A DNA stretch of 64,000 bases from Protea cynaroides (Eukaryota > Streptophyta > Magnoliopsida > Proteales > Proteaceae), in the NCBI GenBank assembly GCA_028583415.1, contig CM053270.1, forward strand, positions 61,779,117-61,843,116, given 5' to 3'. The translations under genes and the position numbers were made by a program. The notes under the pieces were generated by a model that searched no databases, was not told the DNA's origin, and was given only the letters and a program-made list of their open reading frames with translations. The stretch's first letter is position 1. The number at the start of each line of letters is the position of its first letter. Positions 12,401 through 29,700 of this stretch are shown piece after piece.

Positions 12401-12736
12401 TATTAGGGTTGGAAGTGCAAATCACAGAGAAAAATTGAAGAACAACATTTATCATGGTTCAACACCCTAACGCAGGATGTCTACCTCCATCCAGAGAAAG
12501 AGAGATCTCCTTTATTCTCAAGAAAAATCTATAGTTCCCTGCACCTGACCAAGTGTTCTCTGCTGTTAGCCTTACCTAGGGTTATTCCCACAAAGATAAT
12601 ATATAGAGATCCCTAGAAACCCTAATCCCCATACAATTACAAGTTTACCTTGTACATGTAATAAACTCAAACCCTAATACAAGTACTACCCTTATAACTA
12701 CGTGGAACCTACAGAATACAAGACACCAACCCAACA
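12401..12736 (-). repeat. 3' LTR of the non-autonomous element
   Basis: Left-hand LTR, ending CCCAACA. Its first bases (TATTAGGG) differ from the TGTTAAGG of the right copy. Confidence 0.75.
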
Positions 12737-14797
12737 AATCTCCACCTGGCTTAGATTCTGTAAGCCACCTTAAAGAAGAATCTGTTGATGTTGAATCTGT
12801 AACTCGTCTATCATTTTTGTCAAACCGCTACACCTAAACCGGCATAGCCCACACCTCGCCCAGGTGTCCCGCACTGCTCACCGCCTTACGATTGATGTAA
12901 CTCCATCTCTCTCACTGCCATAGCACTTACCGAAGAGATCACTGTCACTCACGGTCCTTTGCAACTCCAGTTGCACTTGGAACCCGAGCCTCTCACCTTT
13001 GTACTTCTAGCGCAGACCTAGAGATCCGACTCCTCATCCCAGACCGTCAGTCCTCTTTTTTCCCATGGTGCAGCATCAACTGACCATTATGCGCACCGTG
13101 TCGGGACTCAAACACCCCGTCGAATCCAAGGGAAAACTTCACTGATCCGACCCGATCCACAAACTATATCTTTGGAAACAACCCTAGCCTTCTTGCCATT
13201 ATGCTGATCATCTCTCCCAATCTGCTACCCAAATGATAATGGCAGCATCTGCTCCAAGAGAGAAGAAACCCTCACTTATGCAACTTCATTAGCCACTGGT
13301 TGAACCTCATTACATTGCCCAGAGATCATAGCTTGAACCTTGTTATCCTTCAATGGCCAGCACACCTGACCCGAGGCTAGCACATTGTTACCCGGATCCA
13401 TCCCAGTCCACTGACCCGCATGATCAACTTGAGAATTTTCCATTATGGGAAACACTCCCCCCCGGCAAGCCCTAGCAGCTGCATCACTAATCTTTGCCGC
13501 CAACGTCCCGATCTATGACAAGTATTGAACAGACTGCCGGATACCGGCCCTGTATAATTTTATTCCCACATGCTGTATTGCTTGCTGCAGATGCTCCATC
13601 GTAAACCCACCGCGTGAGATATTGTCTCTCTCAACTCCACCTTGATAAAAAACCTGCCGATGTAACAAAGCTCTTGCCACAGACGAGGATTTTCCAATCA
13701 AAAATACCACCGCCTGCGACTTCCTTTGTTCTTCATAAGATCGTACATGCGATAATAATTCGAGCATCGCCTCCCAGCGCCCAGGTCAGATTCTCCAACC
13801 ATCTAGATGCACCTGCAACTCTTGACGACACCTTCGAAAAACCTCCTGCTAGAAAAGACCATCAACAATGAAGGAACCCATGAGATTTCCTGCAACTCCC
13901 CTGCTGCAGAAGATGAACCACCAACCCAAAGACAACCACCTTCACCAATCGTGGTAGGTCTTCTCGACACCGAGATCTGGTTTGCAACAACCTTGGTAGA
14001 CTCTACCAATCCTTTGATCTCTACCATCACCTGATCAGAAGCCACATCCCATGTACCCCCTCATTCAATCACAGGAGCAAACCCACCATCATAGATGTCC
14101 CACTACTAAAATCATCCATCCGCAAGACCTCTTATTGTCCTTTCAACAAATACAGAACACCCTCCTTCGGCTAATGTAAAACCTGACAAGGTCTGCACCT
14201 CAGACGATCTCCTAAGACCACCGCCAACTTTTTTGTAACCTGTCTCCCTCCCAGGTCTTAAATCCAAGTTTTCTTCTCGCCATCGAAACCTTGGGCATGA
14301 CATACCGACATGATCCAAAACCCTGCAGGGAATCAAGAACTGTCGTTATACAGCCACCGATCTGGAAGGTCCTTGTCGACGGCAACACATCTCCTTGCTG
14401 TCCGCCGGCAACAACCCGCATGCCGTGATCACCATGTATTGAGGTTGTCCCCGCATGCATGCATCTTCTGAAATTGCCCTCGCAGCAGCCCTTTGCCATG
14501 CATTAAAGGCCAAGTATGAAGCAAACCCTAATGTGTGGCTTGTTTCCACACCTAATCCCCGACCATTCTCCTGGGATCCAACCAATAGCCCCCGCACGAC
14601 TCCTGCTAGATCTGGCCTTGGCTCTTTTGCTTGCCGCAGATGCTGCCCAACTATCGAAAACCTTAGCCATTGTACTAGAGATTTCTGCATAAACCCTAAT
14701 CATGGTTTTTTTTTTCTTCTTCTTCATACTAACCACGCACCTCCCTCCTTCTCCCAGATTAGTGACCGATCTGCTGAACCTTAGCTCTAATACCACT

Positions 14798-15132
14798 TGT
14801 TAAGGTTGGGAGTGCAAATCACAGAGAAAAACGAAGAACAAGATTTACCGTGGTTCAGCACCTCAACACGGGATGCCTACCTCCACCCAGAGAAAGAGAA
14901 ATCTCCTTTATTCCTAAGAAAAATATACAGTTCTCTGCACCTAACAGAGTGTTCTCCCTTGTCAGCCTTATCTAGGGTTTTTCCTACATAGACAATATAT
15001 AGGGATCCCTTGAAACCCTAATCCCCACACAATTACAAGTTCACCATGTACATGTAATAGACTAAAACCTTAATACAAGTACTATCCTTATAACTACGTA
15101 AAACCCAGAGAATACAAGATACCAATCCAACT
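14798..15132 (-). repeat. 5' LTR of the non-autonomous element
   Basis: Right-hand LTR, starting TGTTAAGGTTGGG two bases after the primer site. It ends near CCAATCCAAC, where the last base or two look mutated. Confidence 0.75.
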
Positions 15133-15980
15133 ACGTGTTTGATCCCTAATGTGTGCAAGGGATATGTGTTGTATTTGTTGATGTGCCCCTATATGTTATA
15201 CTCTTAGGTGTGACATGATTGTCATATGCAAAACAGAGTGTGTGTGTGAATTTCCGTGTGAAAGGGATGTTAGTGTGTATCGATATACAATGTTGTGACA
15301 CTTACTTAATAGCTAAAGTTATAACTAATTTAAATCTTCCTTGTGCTTACCAAATTGGTTATTTTAATCATATAATCAAAATGATTATTAAATGATTTAT
15401 TTAAATAAATATATCATTCATGCATTCTATCTTCATGACTACTAATAAAAGAAACTAGCTGGCTTGACCTTAAACCAGCCATGTTTTGAGTTACTAAATA
15501 TAAAAAAGGAATCATAAGGGAACATTACTAAATTCTATTTTGGGCAATTCTTGGGTCTAGAAACCCTACATTATTCTGTATGCAGCTGGCAAATGTGTCA
15601 TAATCAGGTTGGGATCTTTTAAGAGTTTCTTATAACAAGATGAAAAGAACATCTAGCAGATGATTGGTCTCTACACCGAATGGAAACGATATTAAATCAA
15701 TAATAAAGTGAAAGTTTTTATAATCATTATTTCCCATTGATGGCTTAATTAATTCCAAAATATTATAGTTATAAATTTCTTTATTAAATTTGAGGGAAGA
15801 TTTTCTTGTCTACCAACAAAAAAAATTGATTATGAGGTCTAAAGTCATCCACAGTGGAGAAGGCATAAATACTCTCTTCCCCTCCTCCCCCCATTGAATG
15901 AAGTTATTGAAATATTCGTATAATTCCATTCAATTAAAATTTATTTTTATTTTACAATCAAATCCTTTGATTTGAAAAAT
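15133..15980. other. Intergenic, AT-rich, no gene seen
   Basis: Nothing recognisable apart from the segment near 15275-15320 that resembles 12300-12362. Confidence 0.35.
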
Positions 15981-16480
15981 AAAATGAAAATTTTAAATAT
16001 ATTACACAATCATGATTACAATTTTTTTTTTTTAAAACAAGGGATCAATACATTGCTAGTGGAGGATGGAATCAACTATTCCAAACCAATGGAAGCACTG
16101 GAGGAGTGCCACATGGCTTGTATAGAGAGAACCCATATGTTAGGAGAAAATTTATGAGAAAGATGAGCTAAGTTTGAGAGGTTGCATGATACCAATAGTT
16201 CAGACATCATTTTCCTTAACATTATCAAATACTATAAAAATTTTAAGTACATTACAAAATCATGATTACAAAACCCATTTTTGTAAGGCAAGGGATGGAC
16301 ACATTACTGGATGGGGATGGAATTAACCATTCCAAACCAAAGAAAGCACCGAAGGAGAGCCATGTGGCTTGTATAGCCAGGTCCCACATGTCAAAGATGA
16401 GAAAGATTGTTAGATAGAAAACTCATTTTGAGAAGTTGCATGATACCATGATAGCAGTAGTGTAGGCATCATTTTCCTTC
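15981..16480. repeat. Diverged tandem duplication, unit about 250 bp
   Basis: The block at about 15981-16217 is repeated at about 16234-16475. Shared landmarks in order are 'aatcatgattaca', a T-rich tract or its remnant, 'caagggat', 'attccaaaccaa', 'atggcttgtatag', 'gttgcatgatacca' and 'catcattttcctt'. Identity is roughly 75% by eye, so this is older than the CLASP-intron duplication. No coding content. Confidence 0.75.
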
Positions 16481-17639
16481 TTAAATCTAATTTCACTTTC
16501 ATGGCTTGACAACCAGGAAGCCTTCAATTGTATAAAGATAACTTTAAAAAGACTAGTCTTAATTCCTCAAAACCATAAAGTACTTACCATTGTGCAGGAA
16601 TCCAAAGGCAATTGTTACAGACTTAAAGGAGTAAAGAGATAAGGATCCTCTTATGGCGGCGACACAACAGGGAGGGTATCCGACGATATAATACAATTGG
16701 GCATGTATCTCGATGCATTCCCATTAAAAAATGAAGATGACTTGATATTAGAAAAGATCCCGTGAATTGTATGCAAGCAAAGACAATTTTTGTTAAAGAT
16801 TTTTTTTGTTTTTTGATCGAAAATTCCACTTTGTTTACTTAAAAGCCTTACGTTGGAAAGGACTCTTAAGGGGATGTAGATATATTGGTTTGTCTTGTTC
16901 ATGAGAAGAAAATAAAAATAATAATAATAAAGAATATTTTCAATTTCCTTTTCTTTTTTTTGGTAGAAATATATTTTCAATTTCCATGGGCCTCCATTTC
17001 ATATGTAGGATTCTTGTTTTCTCAAGGCCATGACTTTCTAATGAATTGATGGGGTAGGGATCCCTGTCCGGCTATATGACTTCTGTGTACGAGTATTAAT
17101 GAGATCATGAATATAGGCAAGCATTCAAGTAAGGAGTAGATGGTCATTTCACCACCCTTGTGTGTGAAGACAAGAAGATACAATTGGATAGGGAATTTTT
17201 CCCCATAAATTGATGTTGTTACAAAGTGTTGATGTGTCAGTTATACTAATCAGTTATACCTGATATCAAAGATTTGGGAAAAATTTTCTATAAGTTCCTA
17301 AACCAAACTGATATATACTTTTTTTTTTTTTTTTTGATAAAGATATATGCTCAAACTCTCCTATGAAATTCTTCTTTTTTGATTCCTCCAATAAAGTAGA
17401 CTTTCACCTTTTTTTATTTTTCCCTGGTTTTAAAAAATACCCAAATTTCCCTTTAATTACATATTTTCAATATTTCTTCACTTAACTTTTAGAATTTACT
17501 TCACAAGTACCTATTAAAATGACCTAGTATAATTATAATACCATATTATCCCTTTAATGACTACATTTTATTTAAAAATCTTCATAGATATAAAGTTTAC
17601 TTTATGGGATCGATGAATCAGAAAAACTCATAGTTGCAA

Positions 17640-18136
17640 GAGAAGACCACTTATCGATGTAGTTTGTAGTGAATAGACAATAAGACTCGCGATCAGAGTC
17701 GGAAACCATGGGGGTTTGCGGAAATAGGGTTTCGTTGGGAGAGAAGAGGGTTTGCTGAAAATAGGGTTACGTGGGAGAGGAGCGGTTTCAATAGGAGAGA
17801 AAAATCACAAATAAGGGCAGGGGTTGTTTTCCATGACGGAAACTTATTTTTTATAGTGAAAAAAATATGTATTGGACGACAGAGAAAGTATTTCTGTAGT
17901 GGAAAATACTATTAGGTGATAGAAACATTGTTTCCATCGTGGACAATACTAATAGGAAATGGAAATAGTATTCCGTCGTGGAAAATACTCTTATAGGCGA
18001 AGAAATTATGTTACGTCGCTACAAACTTTTATTTGCGATGGGGCTCACAAATGCTGTCGTGGTATCCTATATTGGATGACGGAATTTACTATTCTGTTGC
18101 CCAAAAGTGTTAGGAAAAGTGGGTTCTCTTGTAGTG
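17640..18136. mobile_element. CACTA (En/Spm-like) transposon terminus
   Basis: The right edge reads GTGGGTTCTCTTGTAGTG (18119-18136). Its complement opens CACTACAAGAGAA, the classic plant CACTA terminus. Inside, a word of the form 'gtcgtggaaaatact.tta.g' recurs at least four times between 17830 and 18080, fitting CACTA subterminal repeats. I found no matching inverted terminus to the left, so this is one end of a truncated or rearranged copy. The left limit is approximate. Confidence 0.75.
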
Positions 18137-19490
18137 ATCTCATAAGGAATTTTGGATAAAAATAAATTAAGTATATACCATTAAATAAAAATTGGTAAAA
18201 GATTTCTTATATGGCTATGTACGTATACGATTGTACTTTCAGCTGTTGGATGAAAAAGAAGTGTCTCAATACTACTATAACAACAATAACAACATCAACA
18301 GTAAACCTTTATCCCAACTAAATGACTTAGCTATTAGGATTCTTGTCTTCCAATCTCATTTTGACATCATTAACAACCAGAAAGATTTTTCTAAAATAAA
18401 AAAAAATAAAAAAATATCCGTTTGTAACCATAGTTTCTCTGAAGTTGTACCCTTAATTTTTTACATTTTATAACACATTTATTTCTTCAAAGAAGAAAAA
18501 ATACTGTTATTTCACATGAGTACTTGAAAAATATCATAACAAATCACTTTCAATCTATTTTAATTGAAAGGGTCGGTGTCTCTGTGACACTGGCTTGTGT
18601 CAAAGGCTAATTTGACACCGATTCCTTTTGGGGAGCATGCATTGAGCCTCATAATGAGGGAGGAGGTATTATGAAAACTTCGTAAATAGGGGGTATTAGG
18701 ATCCACATCTTCTCCTCCCAGAGGTTCGGGAGGAGTTGTCGGCTTGGATGGAGGGCTTGAATTCAGCCGAGCCTCAGGTGTCGGCCATCTAAGGGGTTGC
18801 TGCCTCTCCTCCCGATCCTCTGGGAAGAGAGGATTTGAATCCGGGGTATTAGGGAAACTATGTAAATAGATCAAGGGGGAGGAGTTTTTGCTTGCAATGG
18901 ATCGATGTTAAAGAGAAAGCCCCTTTTTAAAACCCTTTACATCATCACTTAAAGAACATTTTGGAATAAAACAAAGGACCCTTAAAATTACTACTTCTTA
19001 AGTTCACATATTCTGATAAACAAGATGTACACATTAGGACTTAGATTTCCATCGCCCACTGTGAAATCTAAATCTCTTCCGACCACTTTTGCCTGTTGGA
19101 CGGGAATATGGAAACAGTGATAAAGAGATTTCAGACCACGTTCATCATATAAGGGGAATAATTATGAAATCACAGTAGGGGTTGGATGAAAAATTTCTTG
19201 GAAAAAATTAAACATAACCTAGTAAAACCTATTGGGAAGGTTTCACAAATAATTTGAAGGATGAAAAGAAATTAAGCCCCAGAGAAAGGGGCTTTTACTT
19301 GTTGACCATTTAAATGGTTTAACTAAAACTAGAATGCTAAACTGGCCAAGGAACCATGAAAATCCTACCAGGACAAGTTTGAATCAGCTGATCAACCTCC
19401 AATAGCTAGTTTATCGTTGTCATTTGTACATCATGGTCTCTGCCTATCTTACACTCATTAGTGATAAAATAGGTAATGTATCTTCTAATA
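18137..19490. other. Intergenic; GC-richer repeat at 18565-18900
   Basis: The block at about 18565-18900 is GC-richer than its surroundings. It contains a repeated 'ggtattat/gaaaact.cgtaaata' motif (near 18666 and 18846), and its minus-strand frame is proline-rich with no known domain. A 'ccca.tgt.aaatct.aatctcttc' segment near 19055 has relatives near 22417. I see no gene. Confidence 0.35.
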
Positions 19491-24085
<4,595 letters not shown>

Positions 24086-24421
24086 TGGCTACGTTTGGTT
24101 GCAAGGAGAGTTGAAGGAAAACGAAGTGAAATTTTTTAACTTAAAAAGAAAATTTTTGTAATGATTACAACATAATATCACATTGCTATGTAACTAATTC
24201 CAAATCATTCTATATTTAGTTATTATTTTACACTTTACTTTGCATATAAATCCCTTGTATTTAAAAAGTAAAATAAATTTTACATCTTATTAGTATCATT
24301 ACTAAATATGTTGAGAAAATTAAGTAGTTTATCCAATCATTTTGTGTTAAAACTATAAAAGTTTCCTTTTAAAAGATTTCCTTTCCCTTCCCTTCAATAT
24401 CCCTTGCAACCAAACACAACC
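24086..24421. mobile_element. MITE with GTTTGGTTGCAAGG inverted termini
   Basis: The left end, GGCTACGTTTGGTTGCAAGG, is matched by the complement of the right end (GGTTGTGTTTGGTTGCAAGG) at about 17 of 20 positions. The interior is AT-rich and non-coding. The target duplication is unclear, so the superfamily is not assigned. A similar AT-rich body lacking these clear ends lies at 47600-47930. Confidence 0.7.
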
Positions 24422-24426
24422 TTAGA

Positions 24427-25440
24427 GTAGGATTAGGGTTGCAACAGGGCCGGGTTTTTCAAAACCCTAACCCTAACCTTGACTATTTAAACTTAACCCT
24501 AACCCTGCCAGGGTCAGAAAATGTACAACCTTAACCCTGACCCTGACAGGGTTGAACCTAACCCTAACCTACCCTGATTAACCCTGACAGGGCCGGGTTG
24601 GGCCTGGTTAATCCTGATAAACCTTGATTCAGGGTTGGATTAACCTTGATTGGCCCTGAAACATGCAATAAATTGTCAAATAACATACATATAACAATTA
24701 TAACTTAAACATATGACAAACACAATCAACTTATGACATTCTTTTAAAAACCTAACAAATACAAACCAAATCAGTTTAAGTGTTTAATAATCAAATCTAA
24801 TAAATGGAACAAATACAAATCATAACTAATTTAACTGTTTAAGTATTTTACATAAGATCTGATAAATGGAAAAAAAAAAAAAAAACTGATGGTCACTTGA
24901 ATGAAACCAAAACCAACTCACTGAGCGACACCGTGTTGCAGCCCTAGTCCTGAGGTAGGTCAGAGATTAGGGAGAGTCGGAGAGAGATTAGGGAGGCTGC
25001 AAGGTTATACTTGCAAGAGAGACGATATAAATCCACTGAATCGTGACCGACTGACCAGCGATCATGAGGTAGGTGAGAGTTGAGAGATTTAAGAGAGTTG
25101 GAGAGAGATTAGAGAGGGCCTGGCCGCCTAGGACTCTGGGAGGCGTCACCAACTCACTGCAATGAGACACTGTTTAAGAGTCGAGAGAGATTAGTCGGAG
25201 AGAGATTAGGGAAGGCCTGGCAGCCTGGGACTCTGGGAGGCATCGCGGACTCGTAGAGATGAGACACTGTCTAAGAGTCGAGAGAGATTAGGTGAGAGTC
25301 GAGAGAGATTAGGGACAGACTGGGCTCAACCCTAACCCAACCCAACCCTACCAGGGTTGATAAAAAATTGGACCCTAACCTAACCATGCCAAGGTTCGGG
25401 CCAGGTTCAACCCTGCCAGGATTTAGGGCGAGTTTGTGTG
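24427..25440. repeat. CCCTAA-rich hAT-like repeat with internal GAGAGATTAG tandem units
   Basis: The left flank begins TAGGGTTGCAACAGGGCCGGG and continues with many 'aaccctaaccctgac' words to about 24690. The right flank (25320-25430) has the same words. Between them, 24960-25315 carries at least four copies of a block with 'gagagagattaggga', some followed by 'ctggg.ctctgggaggc'. The first bases suit the termini of some non-autonomous hAT elements, but I could not match both ends or find a target duplication. Confidence 0.5.
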
Positions 25441-26700
25441 GACTCAAATCATCAAGGTAAAACTTGCACCCCTGAGTTGAAAAAAAAAAAAAAAATGCAA
25501 TATTGGGGGCAACATAAAACACCGTTCACGTGCTTTTTCAAACTTCTTATAGGCAGGATATGCATTTGGAGCAGAATCCTGGATCTAAACTCAAAATATC
25601 CTTACCACTGTCCCATTCTCCGGTATAGGAAATCCCAACTATAGATAGCAGCTCCTTTTTTTTCTCAGAAAAGATAGAGGGGGGACTGAATTCCCTTCTG
25701 CCTACCCACACAAAACAGGTTAGAGTATATAAACAATAATCAGATTCACCTGTCGACCCTATATTATTAAATGGGCCAGATTCGGACAAGTGGTCCAGAT
25801 TGATTGGCTAGTGTACCCCTCGCCAGCTTACCAAACTCATCCATCCCTACCTGATTACCTGATTAATTGAATTTTGCTATAAGATATATATAATTTCAAG
25901 TGGATTGCCTCAGTCAAGCAGATTATAAATGAGGTGGTTGGATCAACATAAGAACTTTGTGATGTCTAGTAATTCATAAAAATGTTTCTCTTGAATGCAA
26001 TATCGAGCTTGATTGTTGTGAAATGAGAGTAGACAACCACCTTGCATCTTACCAAAATTATGTAAAACTAATAGACCATCCACCCATCTGTTCTACTGTT
26101 CTCTTACTGGAATGCAGTGAAAATATGAAGAATTCCTCCAGTCCAGCAACATATAACTTGTGACCTGGCGGTCATGGGTTCCCAAGTGAAGGTAAAGCTG
26201 TGAACATAAACCACTCCCCATATCCCAGTCTCGGGATCCTAGTGCACTGGATAACTAACAGTTACAAGTGACGATATAGACAATTGCTAATCTTCTAATA
26301 GTCTTGCAAGGGGGCCATGGAGGTACATTCATTTTATAAGCAGGCCGAACTCCTTATGTCCACATAAAAACCACATTCCAGTGGGCTGCCATGTCGTGAA
26401 ATGGAAGGGACACAAATCCTTCTGTTTGCCTTTGTTTTCCTCCCATTTTCTTTGTTTCTTTTGCTGCTGCCTTTGTTTAATGTGGCTGTGGTTGTTCTGA
26501 ATACAAACTTCTGATTGTGTTTGGTTTCTGCTTGCTAAGTGCACCAATAAATATTCAATTAAAAAACCAGGGGGCAGAGAGCACCACTATGGTTGTAGTC
26601 CACAAGCTGGACTCTTGCTGCCACCAGTCCACCAGTATCTTTTGAAAGTAGCACTCCCCTTAGGATGGAATTCTCAAATAACTATTTCATGGCCATGTCC
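25441..26700. other. Downstream flank and 3' UTR side of the LRR gene
   Basis: No further coding exon is visible. The bases just below 26701 are the 3' UTR of the LRR gene. A definite poly(A) signal was not identified. Confidence 0.4.
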
Positions 26701-29700
26701 TCAGGGATCATCATCATAAGGTTCCAATGAAGCATGCAATGATGGCAAAATCACAATGGTCCTTCCATGAATTTGGAACTCATCAAGCAGTGAAATGTAA
26801 GCTGGACCATGGCACCTAGCATTTCCTGTCAAATCCAGTCGCTCTAGTTTACCTGAAGAAAAGTACGAAGCCAAAGACAAAAAGTATTGCTTATTTTTTA
26901 GGCAATGCTGCCAGAATCACAATGGAGTTTTGCAGATGACGTAATTTGATGATCTAGAATTAACTGAAAAAATTCAAAGCTGTCCAATTCAAGCAATCAG
27001 ACTGTCCAGTTTATGTTTCAGTAAGCACTGCTTTGGAGCGTTTGCAATATGTTGCATGAAGTTCCAAATAACTATGTGTTCTAAGTTATTTCTTTTTTCT
27101 ACGGGGAAAAAGAATTATCCTGACGCTGAGTGTAGGAGCTGGCATGGGAAATATAGAAAATTTCCCAATAGCAAACCCCTTAAGAACATCATTACGCTAA
27201 AACATTTAGACTAATTAAACATGGACAAGTTGCACCAATTATAAATATTAGCGCAAGGACAAGTAGCTTTGATTATCAATTTAAGCTAAATGGACGTCAC
27301 TGGATGTGGGGGTGAATTCCAGAGCTGGGAGATTAGTTCTTATTAAGTATATGTTCAAGTATGACATTATAAATCTCACCCAGTAATTTTTCTCTATGTA
27401 GTACAATCGACCATATCAAAGTGGCATTCCTTTTGATTTTTGACAGAAGGCAAGAGGTGCACAACTATAAAAGTTTAGGCATTATGGATACACACCTTTT
27501 GAAGCTTTCAAGGCAGAGTGTATAACTGCTAATGATTCAGCAGGCATAAAATTATACCCTGCATTGATTGCAATGAGTTCTGGAGCCCGTAAGATGAGTT
27601 TTGAGATGAAATTGGCAGTTTCGATTCCACCGCGATTCTTGCTATAAAAATAGCCGGTCAGCTGTTATATTCCCACTTTAACATACCTGATATCATAGAT
27701 GTACTAGAATTTGTTTAGGGAGGCCAACCTTATGTTGAGGTGAACGAGTTTTACTTCCTCTGGAATTTTTTCTTGTAGTTCTAGGAAGCCAGAAGGACCC
27801 AGATCAATATCTTCAACATTGAGCACTCTTACGTAAGATGTGCCCATAAACTTTACCAGGGCCGGTGCTATGTGACTGCACCATAGTAAAAGAAATGAAA
27901 AGATGAAATAAAAATTTCTTTTTCTATCAGAGGAAAAGAGAATTAATAGTTTGTAATTTTTACGATAACACTATAAAAACTAACCTGCCAAGGACGTTAT
28001 TTGCAATAGAAAGAGTGTTAAATGTATTCTTCAAGGTTGCAAGGCTTCTTAGAACTTCAGCCACTCCATTGCTGGAGAGTTCACAATTCTCCATCTTCAG
28101 ATCAACTAAGGGTGTCTCTCTTTCAGAAGACTCGACAAAATAGTGGATAAGACTCCTAGAATGGTTAAATTATAGCATAAAACCTTCTGTATATGAATGA
28201 GAAGAATGTGTGCAGGAAACATGTGGAAATTTGACTGACCTAATCCCATGATCCTCAAGAGGATTCTCACTTATATCCAAACTCTCCAAGTTAGGCATAC
28301 AGACCAGCGCATATTTTAGGTAATCTGCATCATCTCTGCCCAAATTGTTACACCTGAAGACAATGACGACATCATTTTCATTACGAATCATAGGTTTGAA
28401 ACATAAGCAAAAGCCTCAACTAAGCAGGCACACCAACTTAATAAACAGAAACAGTATCCTAATTTTCAAAGTGAGAACAATCAACCAAGTTTGGGTTAGC
28501 ACCAAAGACCACTCGGTTATGTCAGTCAAGGCAGAGGAACATGGTGAAGCTTGGCATCCACAACCAACAAAAAATGCTGGGGGATATAACCAAACAGATA
28601 TGCAGAAAGCAAGCCAAAACATATACATCTCAACCAAGAAGGTTCTGATAACTATAAAATTGAGCTGAAACAAGGCAAAACAGTAATTACAATGTCATGA
28701 ATACATATGCAACAGCAAAAGAAAGCAAAGAAACCAATAGTGAAATTACCTGAGATTTAGAACACGTAATGACTGCAAGGATTTCCCTATTCCTAAGGAC
28801 GGTAAGGAGCAAGCTGAGAATCTCCAGGTGGACAGCCAACCTGCAATCTGCACTGATCCTCAGTGATTCTTCTTCTTCTTGTTTTGATGACCACAAAAGT
28901 AGAATACTCATCAAATAGCGACGCAATACTCACATTATTGTCTGATAGATCAAGGACAGACAGATCTGATGAAGCATCAAGGAGGGTATCAAAAACCATT
29001 TTTGCAAAATTTGGCCCCAAGCGATTGTCAGAAAAGTTTACCAAATGTAAAGTCCTGAACCAAGAAGATACAAGCTTTACCAGCAAGAGATGATTCTATC
29101 GGGGTGAAATTATCCCTTTCTTAAGCTGAAAATGGAATATTATTCCCCAGGTTTTTATGGAAGAGAAGCTAAGATAGTGAGCATATTATTTACATAAAAT
29201 AAAATTAAGATAAATAGATAACATAGTAGTTAAGGCGCTAGAGAGGTACCTGGGCGCTTAACCGTCTAGGCATACCAAAGGCATAGCCAAGGCGTACCCA
29301 AGGCAATCCCAAGGTGTTATAAGGGTACATCTTAATAAGATGATTTATACAAAAAGGAGGGGGTTAACGCATCAATTTTTATTGTTTTTAATACATATGC
29401 ATGATTTCATGCATTATGATGTATATATGTACTTTATACATCCAATAAAAATGTTACAAATGACATTAATTAAAAAATAGATAAACAAATACAACAAGAC
29501 GTGATACAATAAAGCGACCAACCGCCTAGCCCTATCTGATTCGCTTGGACACCAATGCCTTGACAACTATGATAAATAACTCATTCTAATGGGAAATTAA
29601 CAGCTATAAACAGAATATTCGGGTTCATATATAATCTAAATGGACAGATTTTACAGTTCTATATTTGCAATAGACATCTCACAATTTCTGCAAGAGATGA

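Larger units (their letters stand above)
12401..15132 (-). mobile_element. Non-autonomous LTR retrotransposon (Copia-type signals)
   Basis: Two LTRs, 12401-12736 and 14798-15132, share about 85% by eye along their whole length. Next to the right LTR, plus-strand GCTCTAATACCA (14784-14795) is the complement of the tRNA primer site TGGTATTAGAGC. Next to the left LTR, AATCTCCACCTGGC is the complement of a purine tract like those preceding Copia 3' LTRs. The element therefore reads on the minus strand, 5' LTR on the right. The internal region of about 2.06 kb shows no protease, integrase or reverse transcriptase. Several 80-115 codon minus-strand frames at 13513-14796 have no domain I recognise. 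No matching target duplication was found, and the left LTR starts TATTA rather than TGTTA. Confidence 0.8.

Noticed and set aside
24470..24560. AACCCTAACCCTAACC runs as an interstitial telomere
   Set aside because: The units are 6-mers mixed with 'ctgaccctgacaggg' words, not the plant telomere 7-mer (CCCTAAA), and the same vocabulary flanks a transposon-like block at 25320-25430. A repeat-element origin is more likely.
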